This document shows positions 25,767-33,639 of a stretch of DNA of 64,000 bases, one piece after another (the stretch's first letter is position 1; every line of letters starts with the position of its first letter). Source of the stretch: Mesorhizobium norvegicum (lineage in GTDB: Bacteria > Pseudomonadota > Alphaproteobacteria > Rhizobiales > Rhizobiaceae); assembly GCF_004919685.1 (NCBI RefSeq), contig NZ_SMYZ01000042.1, positions 33,208 to 97,207 on the forward strand. The letters are read 5' to 3'. A program made the position numbers and the translations under genes. The notes beneath the pieces were generated by a model. It saw only the letters and a list, made by a program, of their open reading frames with translations. It searched no databases and had not been told where the DNA came from.

Positions 25767-26383
25767 CGACCCAGCGGGAACCCTTGCTGACCCCCGTCGC
25801 TGTCAGGGATTTGCGGCCGACGCAGATCACCGTCGGCATGCGGGAAGTCGCCTTGAAGCGCCAGATGATCCGCTCGCAGAGCGCCAGGAAGACGGGCACG
25901 TTTCTCGGCACCCACATGGTTCCGGTCGTGCTGGGGCCGAAGAAGCGCAACTATGTCACCGATCACCACCATCTCGCCCGCGCCCTGCTCGAGGAAGGCA
26001 TCAGGGATGTTCTGGTGACGGTGATCAGCGACCTGTCGGGGCTCGACAAGGAGGCATTTTTCGTCGTGCTCGATAACAGAGGCTGGATGCACCCGTTCGA
26101 CGAGAACGGCAAGCGCCGGGACTACGACGCCATTCCCAAAACCATGGCCGAGCTCGTCGACGATCCCTACAGGAGCCTGGCCGGCGAACTGCGCCGGCAG
26201 GGCGGCTTTGCCAAGGACACCACGCCGTTCAGCGAATTCCTGTGGGCGGACTTTTTTCGCCGGCGCATCGACAGCAATGCGGTGGCGAAAAATTTCGACA
26301 AGGCGATGAAGGAAGCCGTCAGCCTTTCCAAGAGCAAGGACGCGGACTATCTGCCCGGCTGGTGCGGGCCAACATCGGACTAA
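25763..26383 (+). CDS. ParB-like nuclease-domain protein (ParBc_2 type)
   Basis: A 206-residue protein of the ParBc_2 family rather than a chromosome-partition ParB. The N-terminal part reads LLTPVAVRDLRPTQITVGMREV, followed by NYVTDHHHLARALLEEG, the expected DxHH motif of the fold. No helix-turn-helix or partner ParA is present. It overlaps the SulP stop by ATGA and must be co-translated with it. The biochemical role is unknown. Confidence 0.8.
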   Translation: MTTQREPLLTPVAVRDLRPTQITVGMREVALKRQMIRSQSARKTGTFLGTHMVPVVLGPKKRNYVTDHHHLARALLEEGIRDVLVTVISDLSGLDKEAFFVVLDNRGWMHPFDENGKRRDYDAIPKTMAELVDDPYRSLAGELRRQGGFAKDTTPFSEFLWADFFRRRIDSNAVAKNFDKAMKEAVSLSKSKDADYLPGWCGPTSD

Positions 26384-26393
26384 GCGGCAAGCC

Positions 26394-27224
26394 TTAGCGG
26401 GCCGCTGCGCGGCGGGTGCGATACTGGCCCGGCGTCTCGCCCATGATCCGCCGAAAACGACGATTGAAGGTCGACAGATCGTTGAAGCCGGCCTCGAAGG
26501 CGATCGCCGAGACCGCATCGTCAGACATGCATAGCCGCATCGCGGCCCTGTGCAGCCGCGTCTTGAGCAGGAACTGATAGGGCGTCATGCCCGCGACCTG
26601 CCGGAAGATGCGCAGGAAGTGATAGGGGCTGGTCGCCGTTTCGCCGGCAAGCTCGGTGAGCGAGACCGGCCCGTCGGCGTCCAGTTCGATCCGCCGCACG
26701 GCCTCGGCAACCCGTTTCTGATCGCGGCGGCTTGGTGCGCGCCTGACATGCGTAGCGCCAGAGGCTGTAGCCACGGCAGCACCGGCCATGCGCAGGGAAA
26801 GTTCCTCGAAGGCGCCGTTGTCGGCCATCTCGCGCGCGGTTTCCGCCTCGGCCAGCAGTAGCGCCAGGACCGGCAAAGGCGGCAGGCGCGCCGCCTCGAA
26901 GGCGAGCTTCCTGGCGCCCGGCACGCCAGCCACGATCCGTTCCATGTAAGACGGCCCGAAATGGAACGAGAGGCAACGGTCGCCGCTGCCATGCTCGTGC
27001 CCGCATTCGTAACATGTGCCGGGATTGCCGAGCAGGAGCGCACCGGGCGCCAGCATCGCCGTGCCTTGTTGGGAGCGGTAGCGGAACGTGCCGCTGGTGA
27101 CCGCAGCGACGCAGAAATCCTGATGTATTTCCTCGAACGGCCGGTCGCCGGCGCCGGCCGTGCAGATCACGTCCGTCACGTGCCAGCCGGGTCCGGATGC
27201 GAGCGTGTGCGTGGTCGCTGTCAT
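26394..27224 (-). CDS. AraC-family transcriptional regulator
   Basis: A 276-residue regulator with an N-terminal cupin-like sensing domain (~1-150) and a C-terminal double helix-turn-helix (~175-270: VSLTELAGETATSPYHFLRIF and SAIAFEAGFNDLSTFNRRFR). The N-domain has clustered Cys/His (CYECGHEHGSGDRC), suggesting metal or redox sensing. It is divergent from the gene at 27310, the most likely target. Confidence 0.9.
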   Translation of the reverse strand: MTATTHTLASGPGWHVTDVICTAGAGDRPFEEIHQDFCVAAVTSGTFRYRSQQGTAMLAPGALLLGNPGTCYECGHEHGSGDRCLSFHFGPSYMERIVAGVPGARKLAFEAARLPPLPVLALLLAEAETAREMADNGAFEELSLRMAGAAVATASGATHVRRAPSRRDQKRVAEAVRRIELDADGPVSLTELAGETATSPYHFLRIFRQVAGMTPYQFLLKTRLHRAAMRLCMSDDAVSAIAFEAGFNDLSTFNRRFRRIMGETPGQYRTRRAAAR

Positions 27225-27309
27225 GGGCGGAATATAGCAATTTTTCCCAAGCCCTGAACCCCGTCACCGCCTACTCCTCTCGGTCTCCTGACAAGAAGAG
27301 ACCGGAACC

Positions 27310-27840
27310 ATGTTCGACCCCTTTGCCGAAGCCCTGCACAGCCCCGGACCAGCGGAAGGGCTTGCTGAAAAGCTGAAGCTTTACGGCCGCTTCGTCGGCG
27401 CCTGGACGTTCGACGCCTCGCGCCATCTCGAGGAGGGCACGGTGCTGACTGGGCGTGGCGAGGTGCATTTCGGCTGGGTGCTCGAAGGCCGGGCGATCCA
27501 GGATGTGTGGATCCTGCCCGCGCGGGACACTGGCTCCCAGCCTTCCCTAGGCAAATGGACGTTCTATGGCACGACCCTGCGCGTCTATGATCCCGCCGCG
27601 GATGCCTGGCACATCTTCTGGAGCGATCCGCGCAACCAGTATTTCAGCCGCCAGCTCGGCCGCGCCGAGGGTGACACGATCGTGCAAGTGGGCGCCGACG
27701 GCACCGGCACATCGGTACGCTGGAGTTTTTCGCGGATCACCGAAGGCAGCTTCCGCTGGCTTGGCGAGCGCTCGCACGACAATGGCGCGACATGGCGGCT
27801 GGAGGTCGAGTTCCTGGCGCGCCGCGCAACCACAAGTTGA
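27310..27840 (+). CDS. Conserved hypothetical protein, DUF1579-like
   Basis: A 176-residue soluble protein of beta-rich, lipocalin-like character (FVGAWTFDASRHLEEG; GEVHFGWVLEGRAIQDVW; WHIFWSDPRNQYFSRQ). It resembles DUF1579-type proteins of unknown function. The divergent AraC gene probably controls it, and a VOC-family gene follows 32 bases downstream. Confidence 0.72.
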   Translation: MFDPFAEALHSPGPAEGLAEKLKLYGRFVGAWTFDASRHLEEGTVLTGRGEVHFGWVLEGRAIQDVWILPARDTGSQPSLGKWTFYGTTLRVYDPAADAWHIFWSDPRNQYFSRQLGRAEGDTIVQVGADGTGTSVRWSFSRITEGSFRWLGERSHDNGATWRLEVEFLARRATTS

Positions 27841-27872
27841 CACCACAAGACATTGTAACAATGGAGAAAATC

Positions 27873-28250
27873 ATGTTCGATCATATCTCGATCGGCGTCC
27901 GCGACGCCGCCGCTTCCAAGCGCTTCTATGATGCCGCCCTGAAACCGCTCGGCTACAGCTGTCTGAGCCAGTCACCGGGCTCGCTTGGTTATGGCGCTCA
28001 AAACGTCGTGTTGTGGGTGAACGAGGCGGCTCGGCCTGTGCCGTCAGACGACAAATCCGGTCTGCATTTCTGCTTCGCCGCACCAACGCGGACCAGCGTC
28101 GACACTTTCCATGCCGGCGCTCTGCGCGAAGGCGGCAGTGACAATGGCGCGCCGGGCCTGCGCGCCGACTACGGCGACAACTACTATGCCGCCTTTGTCG
28201 TCGACCCGGACGGCTATCGCATCGAGGCCTATTGCGGCGCTGCCGGCTAA
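27873..28250 (+). CDS. VOC-superfamily (glyoxalase/dioxygenase-like) protein
   Basis: A 125-residue protein with the paired beta-alpha-beta-beta-beta modules of the VOC fold: MFDHISIGVRDAAASKRFYD at the start and DNYYAAFVVDPDGYRIEAYC at the end, with His4 and Glu120-region residues in the usual metal-ligand places. ATG at 27873 was chosen because TGGAGAAAATC precedes it, rather than the ATG four codons upstream. Substrate unknown. Confidence 0.82.
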   Translation: MFDHISIGVRDAAASKRFYDAALKPLGYSCLSQSPGSLGYGAQNVVLWVNEAARPVPSDDKSGLHFCFAAPTRTSVDTFHAGALREGGSDNGAPGLRADYGDNYYAAFVVDPDGYRIEAYCGAAG

Positions 28251-28341
28251 ACCCGGTTTCGCTGTCCTGACAGTTCCCACCGACCGGGCTTTGCTCTACC
28301 AATATGCTGGTGCGGGCACGGCCCGGCGGGAGGGGTCAGAG

Positions 28342-28971
28342 ATGCCGAGCTTCGACAGCCTGTTCAACGCCTTCGTCACCATTCTCGTGACCATCGATCC
28401 GCCTGGCCTGGCGCCGCTGTTCCTCGCCGTGACACGCGGCATGAACCGCGAGGAGCGCCAGCAGGTTTCCGTTCGTGCCTCGATCATCGGTTTCCTGGTG
28501 ATGGCGCTGTTTGCGGTTGCCGGCGCCTCGATCCTGTCGGTGTTCGGCATCACGCTGCCGGCTTTCCGCGTCGCTGGTGGCTTCCTGCTGTTCTTCATCG
28601 CCTTCGAAATGGTGTTCGAGCGCCGGCAGGACCGCAAGGAGAAGATCGGCGATGTCGCCATCACCAAGGACATGATCCACAACATCGCCGCCTTTCCGCT
28701 GGCGATCCCGCTGATCGCCGGACCCGGCGCCATTTCGGCGACGGTGCTGCTCTCCGGCTCGTTCCAGGGCTTTGCCGCGCAGGCGGCTTTGGTCGGCATC
28801 ATCTTCGTCTGCCTCGCCATCACCTATCTGGTGTTCGTGCTGTCGGAACGCATCGACCGCATCCTCGGCCAGACCGGCCGCTCGATCCTGACCCGGCTGC
28901 TCGGCGTCATCCTGGCCGCACTGGCCGTGCAGTTCGTCGCCGACGGCATCAAGGCGCTGATGGCGGGCTGA
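28342..28971 (+). CDS. MarC-family membrane protein
   Basis: A 209-residue integral membrane protein with about six hydrophobic segments. ILVTIDPPGLAPLFLAVTRGM and AFPLAIPLIAGPGAISATVL are diagnostic of the MarC/YchE family. Despite the historical name there is no firm link to multidrug resistance; transport function is inferred. GGGAGGGG precedes the ATG. Confidence 0.9.
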   Translation: MPSFDSLFNAFVTILVTIDPPGLAPLFLAVTRGMNREERQQVSVRASIIGFLVMALFAVAGASILSVFGITLPAFRVAGGFLLFFIAFEMVFERRQDRKEKIGDVAITKDMIHNIAAFPLAIPLIAGPGAISATVLLSGSFQGFAAQAALVGIIFVCLAITYLVFVLSERIDRILGQTGRSILTRLLGVILAALAVQFVADGIKALMAG

Positions 28972-28989
28972 ACGATCGGCACATCCTAT

Positions 28990-29724
28990 CTACTGCCGCA
29001 GCCTCAGCCGAGGTCGGCCATCATCGATGCTGACATCGCCGCCTTGCAAGGCATACCAGTGGCCACGCAAAGCCGGTGCCGCCGCTTCCGTCCAAGCTAG
29101 GTGGCCGTTTTCGCTGGTGACATAGCCTGCTCTCTCCAACAACGTCGCCAATCGGGGAACTGACGATTCAAAAACGGCCGGCAGTTCCGCGCGCGCTCCT
29201 GTATATCCGTCCGGCAACATCGAGCCGACCACCTGTTTAAGTTGTTTTTCCGAGCCCCATTCGCTGCTATCGTTCAATACTTTTGTGAACTCGACCAAGA
29301 GATACATCGACTGCTCGACTACATCGAGATACGTACTCAAGACATAATCTAGAGACGGGAAAATACGGGACGCTTCCTTTGCTGCCACAGCAGCTATGGC
29401 GTCGACATCGTGCTGAAGTTGATAGTAAGGCCTCATGCTGCCGGGAGGATGATCTCGAACTATGGTCCAATGTGCACCAGTCTGCTTGACGGGCTCGGCT
29501 ATCTCGAGTGCCCAGAGGACGAAAGAAGCCCTTTCAAAGGCTGACGTGAAGTTGTGACAAAAGACACTTCCCTTTCGGCCGACTTCAGCTTTATCTGTTT
29601 GTTTCCTATCAACAAATTTTCCTTCAGAAGTCAGTTGGATTGGTTCGTTCTGCGCGGCAATTCGCGCTATTTCAGCGACAAGGAGGCCATAGAGTGACGC
29701 CTTGGGCGAAGCTGTTATGGACAT
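28990..29724 (-). CDS. Hypothetical protein
   Basis: A 244-residue soluble protein I do not recognise. It is mainly helical, with ASLYGLLVAEIARIAAQ near the start and ERAGYVTSENGHLAW near the end, the latter reminiscent of a winged-helix element. ATG at 29724 was chosen because GAGGG lies upstream; a GTG at 29739 would overlap the stop region of the OsmC gene. Codon use is less GC-biased than in the neighbours, so the gene may be a later arrival. Confidence 0.6.
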   Translation of the reverse strand: MSITASPKASLYGLLVAEIARIAAQNEPIQLTSEGKFVDRKQTDKAEVGRKGSVFCHNFTSAFERASFVLWALEIAEPVKQTGAHWTIVRDHPPGSMRPYYQLQHDVDAIAAVAAKEASRIFPSLDYVLSTYLDVVEQSMYLLVEFTKVLNDSSEWGSEKQLKQVVGSMLPDGYTGARAELPAVFESSVPRLATLLERAGYVTSENGHLAWTEAAAPALRGHWYALQGGDVSIDDGRPRLRLRQ

Positions 29725-29739
29725 CGGCCCGACCCTCAC

Positions 29740-30162
29740 TCAAGCAGCAGTATCGACCACTTCGAAATCATGCGTGATCGTCGCGGTCTTGGCCAGCATC
29801 GCGGAGGCCGAGCAGTATTTTTCGATCGAAAGGTCAATCGCCCGTTTGACCTTGTCGCTGGAGAGCGACCGGCCCTTGACGACGAAATGCATGTGAATGC
29901 GGGTAAAAACCCTGGGCTCGGTTTCGGCCCGGTCGGCGTCGAGTTCGACGACGCAGTCCTCGACCGCCTCGCGGCCCTTTTCGAGAATATGCACGACATC
30001 ATAGGCCGAGCAGCCGCCTGTACCGATCAGCACCAGTTCCATCGGGCTCGGCCCCGGCGTCTTGCCGTCCGGTCCGAGCGCGGTTCCCAGAACGACCTTG
30101 TGGCCGCTACCGGACTCGCCGACGAAGGTGCGTTCCTCGACCCATTTTACGCGTGCTTTCAT
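29740..30162 (-). CDS. OsmC/Ohr-family protein
   Basis: A 140-residue OsmC-like protein, a family of thiol-dependent peroxidases. SPMELVLIGTGGCSAYDVV carries the first conserved cysteine (Cys51) and KYCSASAMLAKTA the second (Cys115), in the typical positions. It probably detoxifies organic hydroperoxides, although YhfA-type members have less clear roles. Separated from ssb by a terminator hairpin. Confidence 0.88.
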   Translation of the reverse strand: MKARVKWVEERTFVGESGSGHKVVLGTALGPDGKTPGPSPMELVLIGTGGCSAYDVVHILEKGREAVEDCVVELDADRAETEPRVFTRIHMHFVVKGRSLSSDKVKRAIDLSIEKYCSASAMLAKTATITHDFEVVDTAA

Positions 30163-30225
30163 CGAACTCGTCCTTCGCCATATTTCGTTGATCGCCAAGT
30201 CAGCGTTCAATTCGACAATGCAAAA

Positions 30226-30254
30226 CCCCGAAAGTCCATGAGGGACTCTCGGGG
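30226..30254 (-). terminator. Terminator downstream of ssb
   Basis: A 12-bp stem with one mismatch (CCCCGAAAGTCC pairing with GGACTCTCGGGG) is followed on the minus strand by TTTTG. It lies 44-72 bases beyond the ssb stop and upstream of the OsmC gene, as expected for factor-independent termination of ssb. Confidence 0.75.
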
Positions 30255-30297
30255 CGCAATGTTTGACTTAAGCCAAAAATAGCATCTGCCGTTGCGA

Positions 30298-30813
30298 TCA
30301 GAACGGGATTTCGTCGTCCAGCTCGCGTGAAGAACCGCCGCCGCCCTTGGGAGCGCCGCCGCCACGATTGAAGCTTTCGCTCGGGCTGGACTGGCCGAAA
30401 TCGGAACCACGGCTGCTGCTGCCACCGGCATAGCCGCCGACCTGGCCGCCCTCACCCTGTCCGCGCGCGTCGAGCATCTGCAGCTCGCCACGGAACTTCT
30501 GCAGCACGACCTCGGTCGTGTACTTGTCGGCGCCGGTCTGGTCTTGCCATTTGCGCGTCTGCAGCTGGCCCTCGACATAGACCTTCATGCCCTTCTTCAG
30601 ATACTGCTCCGCCACCTTGGCGATGCCCTCATTGAAGATGACGACATTGTGCCACTCGGTTTTTTCCTTGCGCTCGCCGGAATTCTTGTCGCGCCAGCTT
30701 TCCGACGTGGCAATGCGGATGTTGACGACCGGCTCGCCCGAGTTCAACCGGCGGATTTCAGGGTCCGCACCGAGGTTGCCGACCAGAATGACTTTGTTGA
30801 CGCTACCCGCCAT
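30298..30813 (-). CDS. ssb: Single-stranded DNA-binding protein
   Basis: A 171-residue SSB: N-terminal OB-fold (MAGSVNKVILVGNLGADPEI, residues 1-~110), a Gly/Ser-rich linker (GGYAGGSSSRGSDFG), and the acidic C-terminal tip DDEIPF that recruits partner proteins. Transcription appears SOS-responsive: a LexA-type box lies about 100 bases upstream and overlaps a possible -10 region. Confidence 0.97.
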   Translation of the reverse strand: MAGSVNKVILVGNLGADPEIRRLNSGEPVVNIRIATSESWRDKNSGERKEKTEWHNVVIFNEGIAKVAEQYLKKGMKVYVEGQLQTRKWQDQTGADKYTTEVVLQKFRGELQMLDARGQGEGGQVGGYAGGSSSRGSDFGQSSPSESFNRGGGAPKGGGGSSRELDDEIPF

Positions 30814-30914
30814 GATATTTCTCCGCGCTCATCCAAAACAAATTTTTGTTGCAGCACCTTACAGGCTGCGGACGTCAGCCGCCTGCCATGGCTGCCTTTA
30901 CCCACAAGGTTTTT

Positions 30915-30929
30915 GTTCTCTATTCGTTC
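30915..30929. promoter_or_regulatory. SOS (LexA) box upstream of ssb
   Basis: GTTC-TCTATTC-GTTC is an exact match to the alphaproteobacterial LexA consensus GTTC-N7-GTTC. On the minus strand TTGACA at 30954-30949 is a good -35, and the box covers the -10 position 16-17 bases downstream, an ideal arrangement for repression of ssb. The divergent cupin gene could also be affected. Confidence 0.75.
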
Positions 30930-31025
30930 TATGATATATACGACGTTCTGTCAATGTTTGTCAGCAAGATGTAGTGTTCTGGTCCGAGATTTCCATGAAA
31001 TCGGGAATGGCTCGGGGGCGATCAA

Positions 31026-31415
31026 ATGAAGTCCGTCGCACATGAAGACCAGCAGCGCGAGCAATGGCGAGCAGGCGTGGAAACGCGTATGCATGTGTCG
31101 GCCAGCAACGGTGCATCGCAACTTTGCATATTCGAACACTGGGTCGAGCCCACGGTCGGCGCCCCAACGCATTGGCATCCCGTCGAGGAAGTGCTGACCG
31201 TCATCGCCGGCAGGGCCGAGATGTGGATCGACGATGAGCACCGCGTCCTGACACCGGGCCAGTCTCTTGTTGTTCCCGCGAAAAGGAAACACGGGTTCAA
31301 GAACGTCGGCACCGGAACGCTTCATATTCACGCCGTGCTTGCATCGCCAATCTTCGAGGCGACGTTTGATGGACCTGTTGGGGCAGTGAGGCGCTGGCTT
31401 CCGGCAGTCTCGTGA
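31026..31415 (+). CDS. Cupin-domain protein
   Basis: A 129-residue single-domain cupin. Motif 1 is THWHPVEEVLTVIAGRAEMW with His48, His50 and Glu54-type metal ligands; motif 2 includes KRKHGFKNVGTGTLHI with the fourth histidine. No catalytic activity can be assigned. It is divergent from ssb and 46 bases before an ArsR-type regulator gene. Confidence 0.82.
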   Translation: MKSVAHEDQQREQWRAGVETRMHVSASNGASQLCIFEHWVEPTVGAPTHWHPVEEVLTVIAGRAEMWIDDEHRVLTPGQSLVVPAKRKHGFKNVGTGTLHIHAVLASPIFEATFDGPVGAVRRWLPAVS

Positions 31416-31435
31416 AAAGAGCGCTTGCCAAATCA

Positions 31436-31451
31436 ATAAGTGTAGACTTAT
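31436..31451. promoter_or_regulatory. Palindromic operator before the ArsR-type gene
   Basis: ATAAGT-GTAG-ACTTAT is a perfect 6-bp inverted repeat ending 10 bases before the ATG of the ArsR-type regulator. Size, AT content and position fit an autoregulatory ArsR/SmtB-family operator. Confidence 0.5.
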
Positions 31452-31460
31452 GCTTTGGTC

Positions 31461-31775
31461 ATGATCGAAGCAGAGATTTTCCGGGCCCTGGCCGACCCGA
31501 CGCGCCGCGCTGTCTTTGAGCGGCTCGCCGCCGGCGAGATGAGCGTGTCGGAATTGCGCACCGGCATGACGGTATCGCAGCCGGCTGTGTCGCAGCATCT
31601 GGCGGTGCTGCGCGGCGCCGGCCTGGTGGTCGAGCGGCGTGCGGGCCGCAACGCCTTTTACCGCGCCGATCCGCAGGGGCTCGCCCCCTTGCTCTCCTGG
31701 ATCGAACGCTACCGGACCTTCTGGCCGGAACGCATCGAAAGGCTGAAGGCGGTTTTGAAGGACATGGATCTTTGA
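31461..31775 (+). CDS. ArsR-family regulator
   Basis: A 104-residue winged-helix protein: FRALADPTRRAVFERLAAGE, then the recognition region VSQPAVSQHLAVLRGAGLV and a beta-wing RRAGRNAFYRADP. It lacks the ELCVCDL metal motif, so it is a non-metal ArsR of the kind usually paired with SRPBCC (AHSA1) proteins. Here such a protein is encoded 14 bases downstream, followed by a ClpP. Confidence 0.9.
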   Translation: MIEAEIFRALADPTRRAVFERLAAGEMSVSELRTGMTVSQPAVSQHLAVLRGAGLVVERRAGRNAFYRADPQGLAPLLSWIERYRTFWPERIERLKAVLKDMDL

Positions 31776-31788
31776 AGGACATGGATCA

Positions 31789-32298
31789 ATGAAGAAGGCG
31801 GAATCAACGACCAACGAGGGCCAAAGCGACGCCCCGGACGCGATCGAGTTCGAGTACGACCTTGCCGAGCCGCCGGAAAAGGTGTGGCGGGCCCTGACCG
31901 TACCGGAGCTGCTCGCCGCCTGGATGATGCCGAACGACATGAGACCCGAGATCGGCAATCGTTTTGCCTTCGCCGGTCCGGATGCGCCGATCGAATGCGA
32001 AATCCTCGACGCCGAGCCCGAACGGCTGTTGCGCTATTCCTGGCGGGAGCGCTCGCAGCCAGGCGATGGCGCGCGGCAGGATCCGCTCGACAGCCCATTG
32101 GACAGCATTGTCACCTTCACACTCGCCCGCACCGTTTCAGGCGGCACGCATCTGCGCATCGTCCATGACGGCTTCGCCCGAACGGCAATGCCCGCGGTTG
32201 CCATGGCCGGCGCCGGCTGCCGCCTCTCGCTCAACGCAAACAACTCACGCAAGCCAATCGCCGCAAACACGCCTCGCCTCTTGCTGCGTGCAGCCTGA
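31789..32298 (+). CDS. SRPBCC/AHSA1-domain protein
   Basis: A 169-residue START-like protein: EFEYDLAEPPEKVWRALTVPELLAAWMM is the usual opening, and SIVTFTLARTVSGGTHLRIVHDGF the end of the domain. The last ~35 residues (from about AMPAVAMAGAG) do not continue the expected C-terminal helix and may be a divergent or frameshifted tail. Almost always partnered with an ArsR regulator, as here. Confidence 0.82.
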   Translation: MKKAESTTNEGQSDAPDAIEFEYDLAEPPEKVWRALTVPELLAAWMMPNDMRPEIGNRFAFAGPDAPIECEILDAEPERLLRYSWRERSQPGDGARQDPLDSPLDSIVTFTLARTVSGGTHLRIVHDGFARTAMPAVAMAGAGCRLSLNANNSRKPIAANTPRLLLRAA

Positions 32299-32320
32299 GC
32301 GACAACAACGGAGACATACA

Positions 32321-32926
32321 ATGAGCGGCCTTGCCAGTCTGGTGCCGATGGTGATCGAGCAATCGAGCCGCGGCGAACGTGCCTTCGACATCTTTTCACG
32401 GCTGCTGCGCGAGCGCATCGTCTTCATCAACGGCGAGATCAACGACGACATCTCGGCGCTGGTCTGCGCACAGCTGCTGTCGCTGGAATCCGACAACCCC
32501 GACAAGGAGATCTCGCTCTACATCAACTCGCCGGGCGGCGTGGTGACCAGCGGCTTCGCCATCTACGACACGATGCAATACATCAGCTGCCCGGTATCGA
32601 CCGTGTGCATGGGGTTCGCCGCGTCGATGGGTTCTTTCCTGCTGATGGCAGGCACACCGGGGCGTCGTATCTCGCTGCCGAACGCCACCATCCTGCTGCA
32701 TCAGCCGCTGGGCGGGTTCCAGGGCCAGGCCTCCGACATCCAGCGTCATGCCGAGCGCATCGGCCGGACGAAAAGGCACATGGCCGAACTCTACGCGCAA
32801 CATTGCGGCCGCACCTATGAAGAGGTCGAGCGCACGCTGGATCGCGACCACTTCATGACGGCCCGCGAGGCCCAGGCATGGGGCATCGTCGACCATGTTT
32901 TCGACACGCGCAAAAAGGCGACCTGA
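32321..32926 (+). CDS. clpP: ATP-dependent Clp protease proteolytic subunit (ClpP paralogue)
   Basis: A 201-residue ClpP serine protease. The catalytic Ser is in GFAASMGSFLL, His in ILLHQPLGG and Asp in LDRDHFM, so the triad is complete. There is no clpX, clpA or tig neighbour, which argues that this is an accessory ClpP rather than the main copy. It lies 22 bases after the SRPBCC gene and is probably co-transcribed with the ArsR regulator. GGAG precedes the start. Confidence 0.92.
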   Translation: MSGLASLVPMVIEQSSRGERAFDIFSRLLRERIVFINGEINDDISALVCAQLLSLESDNPDKEISLYINSPGGVVTSGFAIYDTMQYISCPVSTVCMGFAASMGSFLLMAGTPGRRISLPNATILLHQPLGGFQGQASDIQRHAERIGRTKRHMAELYAQHCGRTYEEVERTLDRDHFMTAREAQAWGIVDHVFDTRKKAT

Positions 32927-33016
32927 AGCCAGGGCTCTATCCGGCTCCTGCCGGTTGTCGAAGATTTGACGATGCCGGTCTGGTCCCGTCGCCGGCACGT
33001 CACTATAGTCCCTGGG

Positions 33017-33322
33017 ATGATCGACACTCATCCGTCCAGACCGTTGCGCCGCCGCGTCATCGTCGTTGTAGCGCTCGCCATTGCGGGCCTCATCAGCGGC
33101 GCGGCACTTGCCGAGGACAGTTCGCCGTCGACGCAAAAAAGCGCCCTGCCCGGCGTGACCGGCGACTATCGTATCGCCAAGCCGGCTCCCAAGCCCGAAC
33201 CCGACGACGCGTTTCCCAGCAACGGCAACGGCCAGTTCAAGATCGGCGATACGGATGTCAGGATTTCCGGCAGCATCACGGTTGATGTCGGGGTGGGCGC
33301 GATCAAGCCGTCCAATCGGTAG
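33017..33322 (+). CDS. Small exported hypothetical protein
   Basis: A 101-residue protein with an N-terminal membrane/signal segment (VIVVVALAIAGLISGAALAED, cleavage likely after ALA) and a hydrophilic mature part containing a Pro/Lys-rich stretch and a short beta-rich end (IGDTDVRISGSITVDVGVG). No known family is evident. An upstream ATG at 32966 is possible but places the signal segment deep inside. Confidence 0.6.
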   Translation: MIDTHPSRPLRRRVIVVVALAIAGLISGAALAEDSSPSTQKSALPGVTGDYRIAKPAPKPEPDDAFPSNGNGQFKIGDTDVRISGSITVDVGVGAIKPSNR

Positions 33323-33336
33323 GGTTTGAACCTTAC

Positions 33337-33532
33337 GAGCGTCGGCGCCGCCCCTCACCTGCCTGCCGGCATCCTCTCCCCGTATAGTGACGGGGAGAGG
33401 GACGCTATCATCGACGCTTTCGCCAATCGCCAGCGCGCAAGAAGGGTGCCAAGGCTGCGGCCAGCGTCTTTCTCCCCGTCACTATACGGGGAGAAATGCC
33501 CGGCAGGGCAATGAGGGGCGGCGCCGACGCTC
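33337..33532. repeat. Long inverted-repeat intergenic element
   Basis: Outer arms 33337-33357 and 33512-33532 are perfect 21-bp inverted copies. The similarity continues inward to about 70 bases per arm, and each arm holds its own hairpin (CTCCCCGTATAGTGACGGGGAG and its inverse). Repeats with this TCTCCCCGTATAGTGACGGG core are widespread in Mesorhizobium. No coding capacity. Confidence 0.8.
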
Positions 33533-33605
33533 GCAATTGGCTGCCTCAATGAAATTTGATTACGCGATTGCTGCGCAGGCACGAGATGATCTCGAACATA
33601 AAAAC

Positions 33606-33639
33606 GGCCCCGCCGTGCTTTGCGCAAACGGACGGGGCC
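33606..33639. terminator. Strong hairpin terminator, orientation ambiguous
   Basis: GGCCCCG pairs with CGGGGCC, extended by CCGT/ACGG with one bulged base. TTTT follows on the plus strand and TTTTT on the minus strand, so it can act in either direction. The nearest gene ends 284 bases upstream, with the inverted-repeat element between. Confidence 0.65.

Noticed and set aside
25763..26383. Chromosome-partition ParB
   Set aside because: No parA neighbour, no helix-turn-helix, no parS sites, and the sequence fits the ParBc_2 subgroup.
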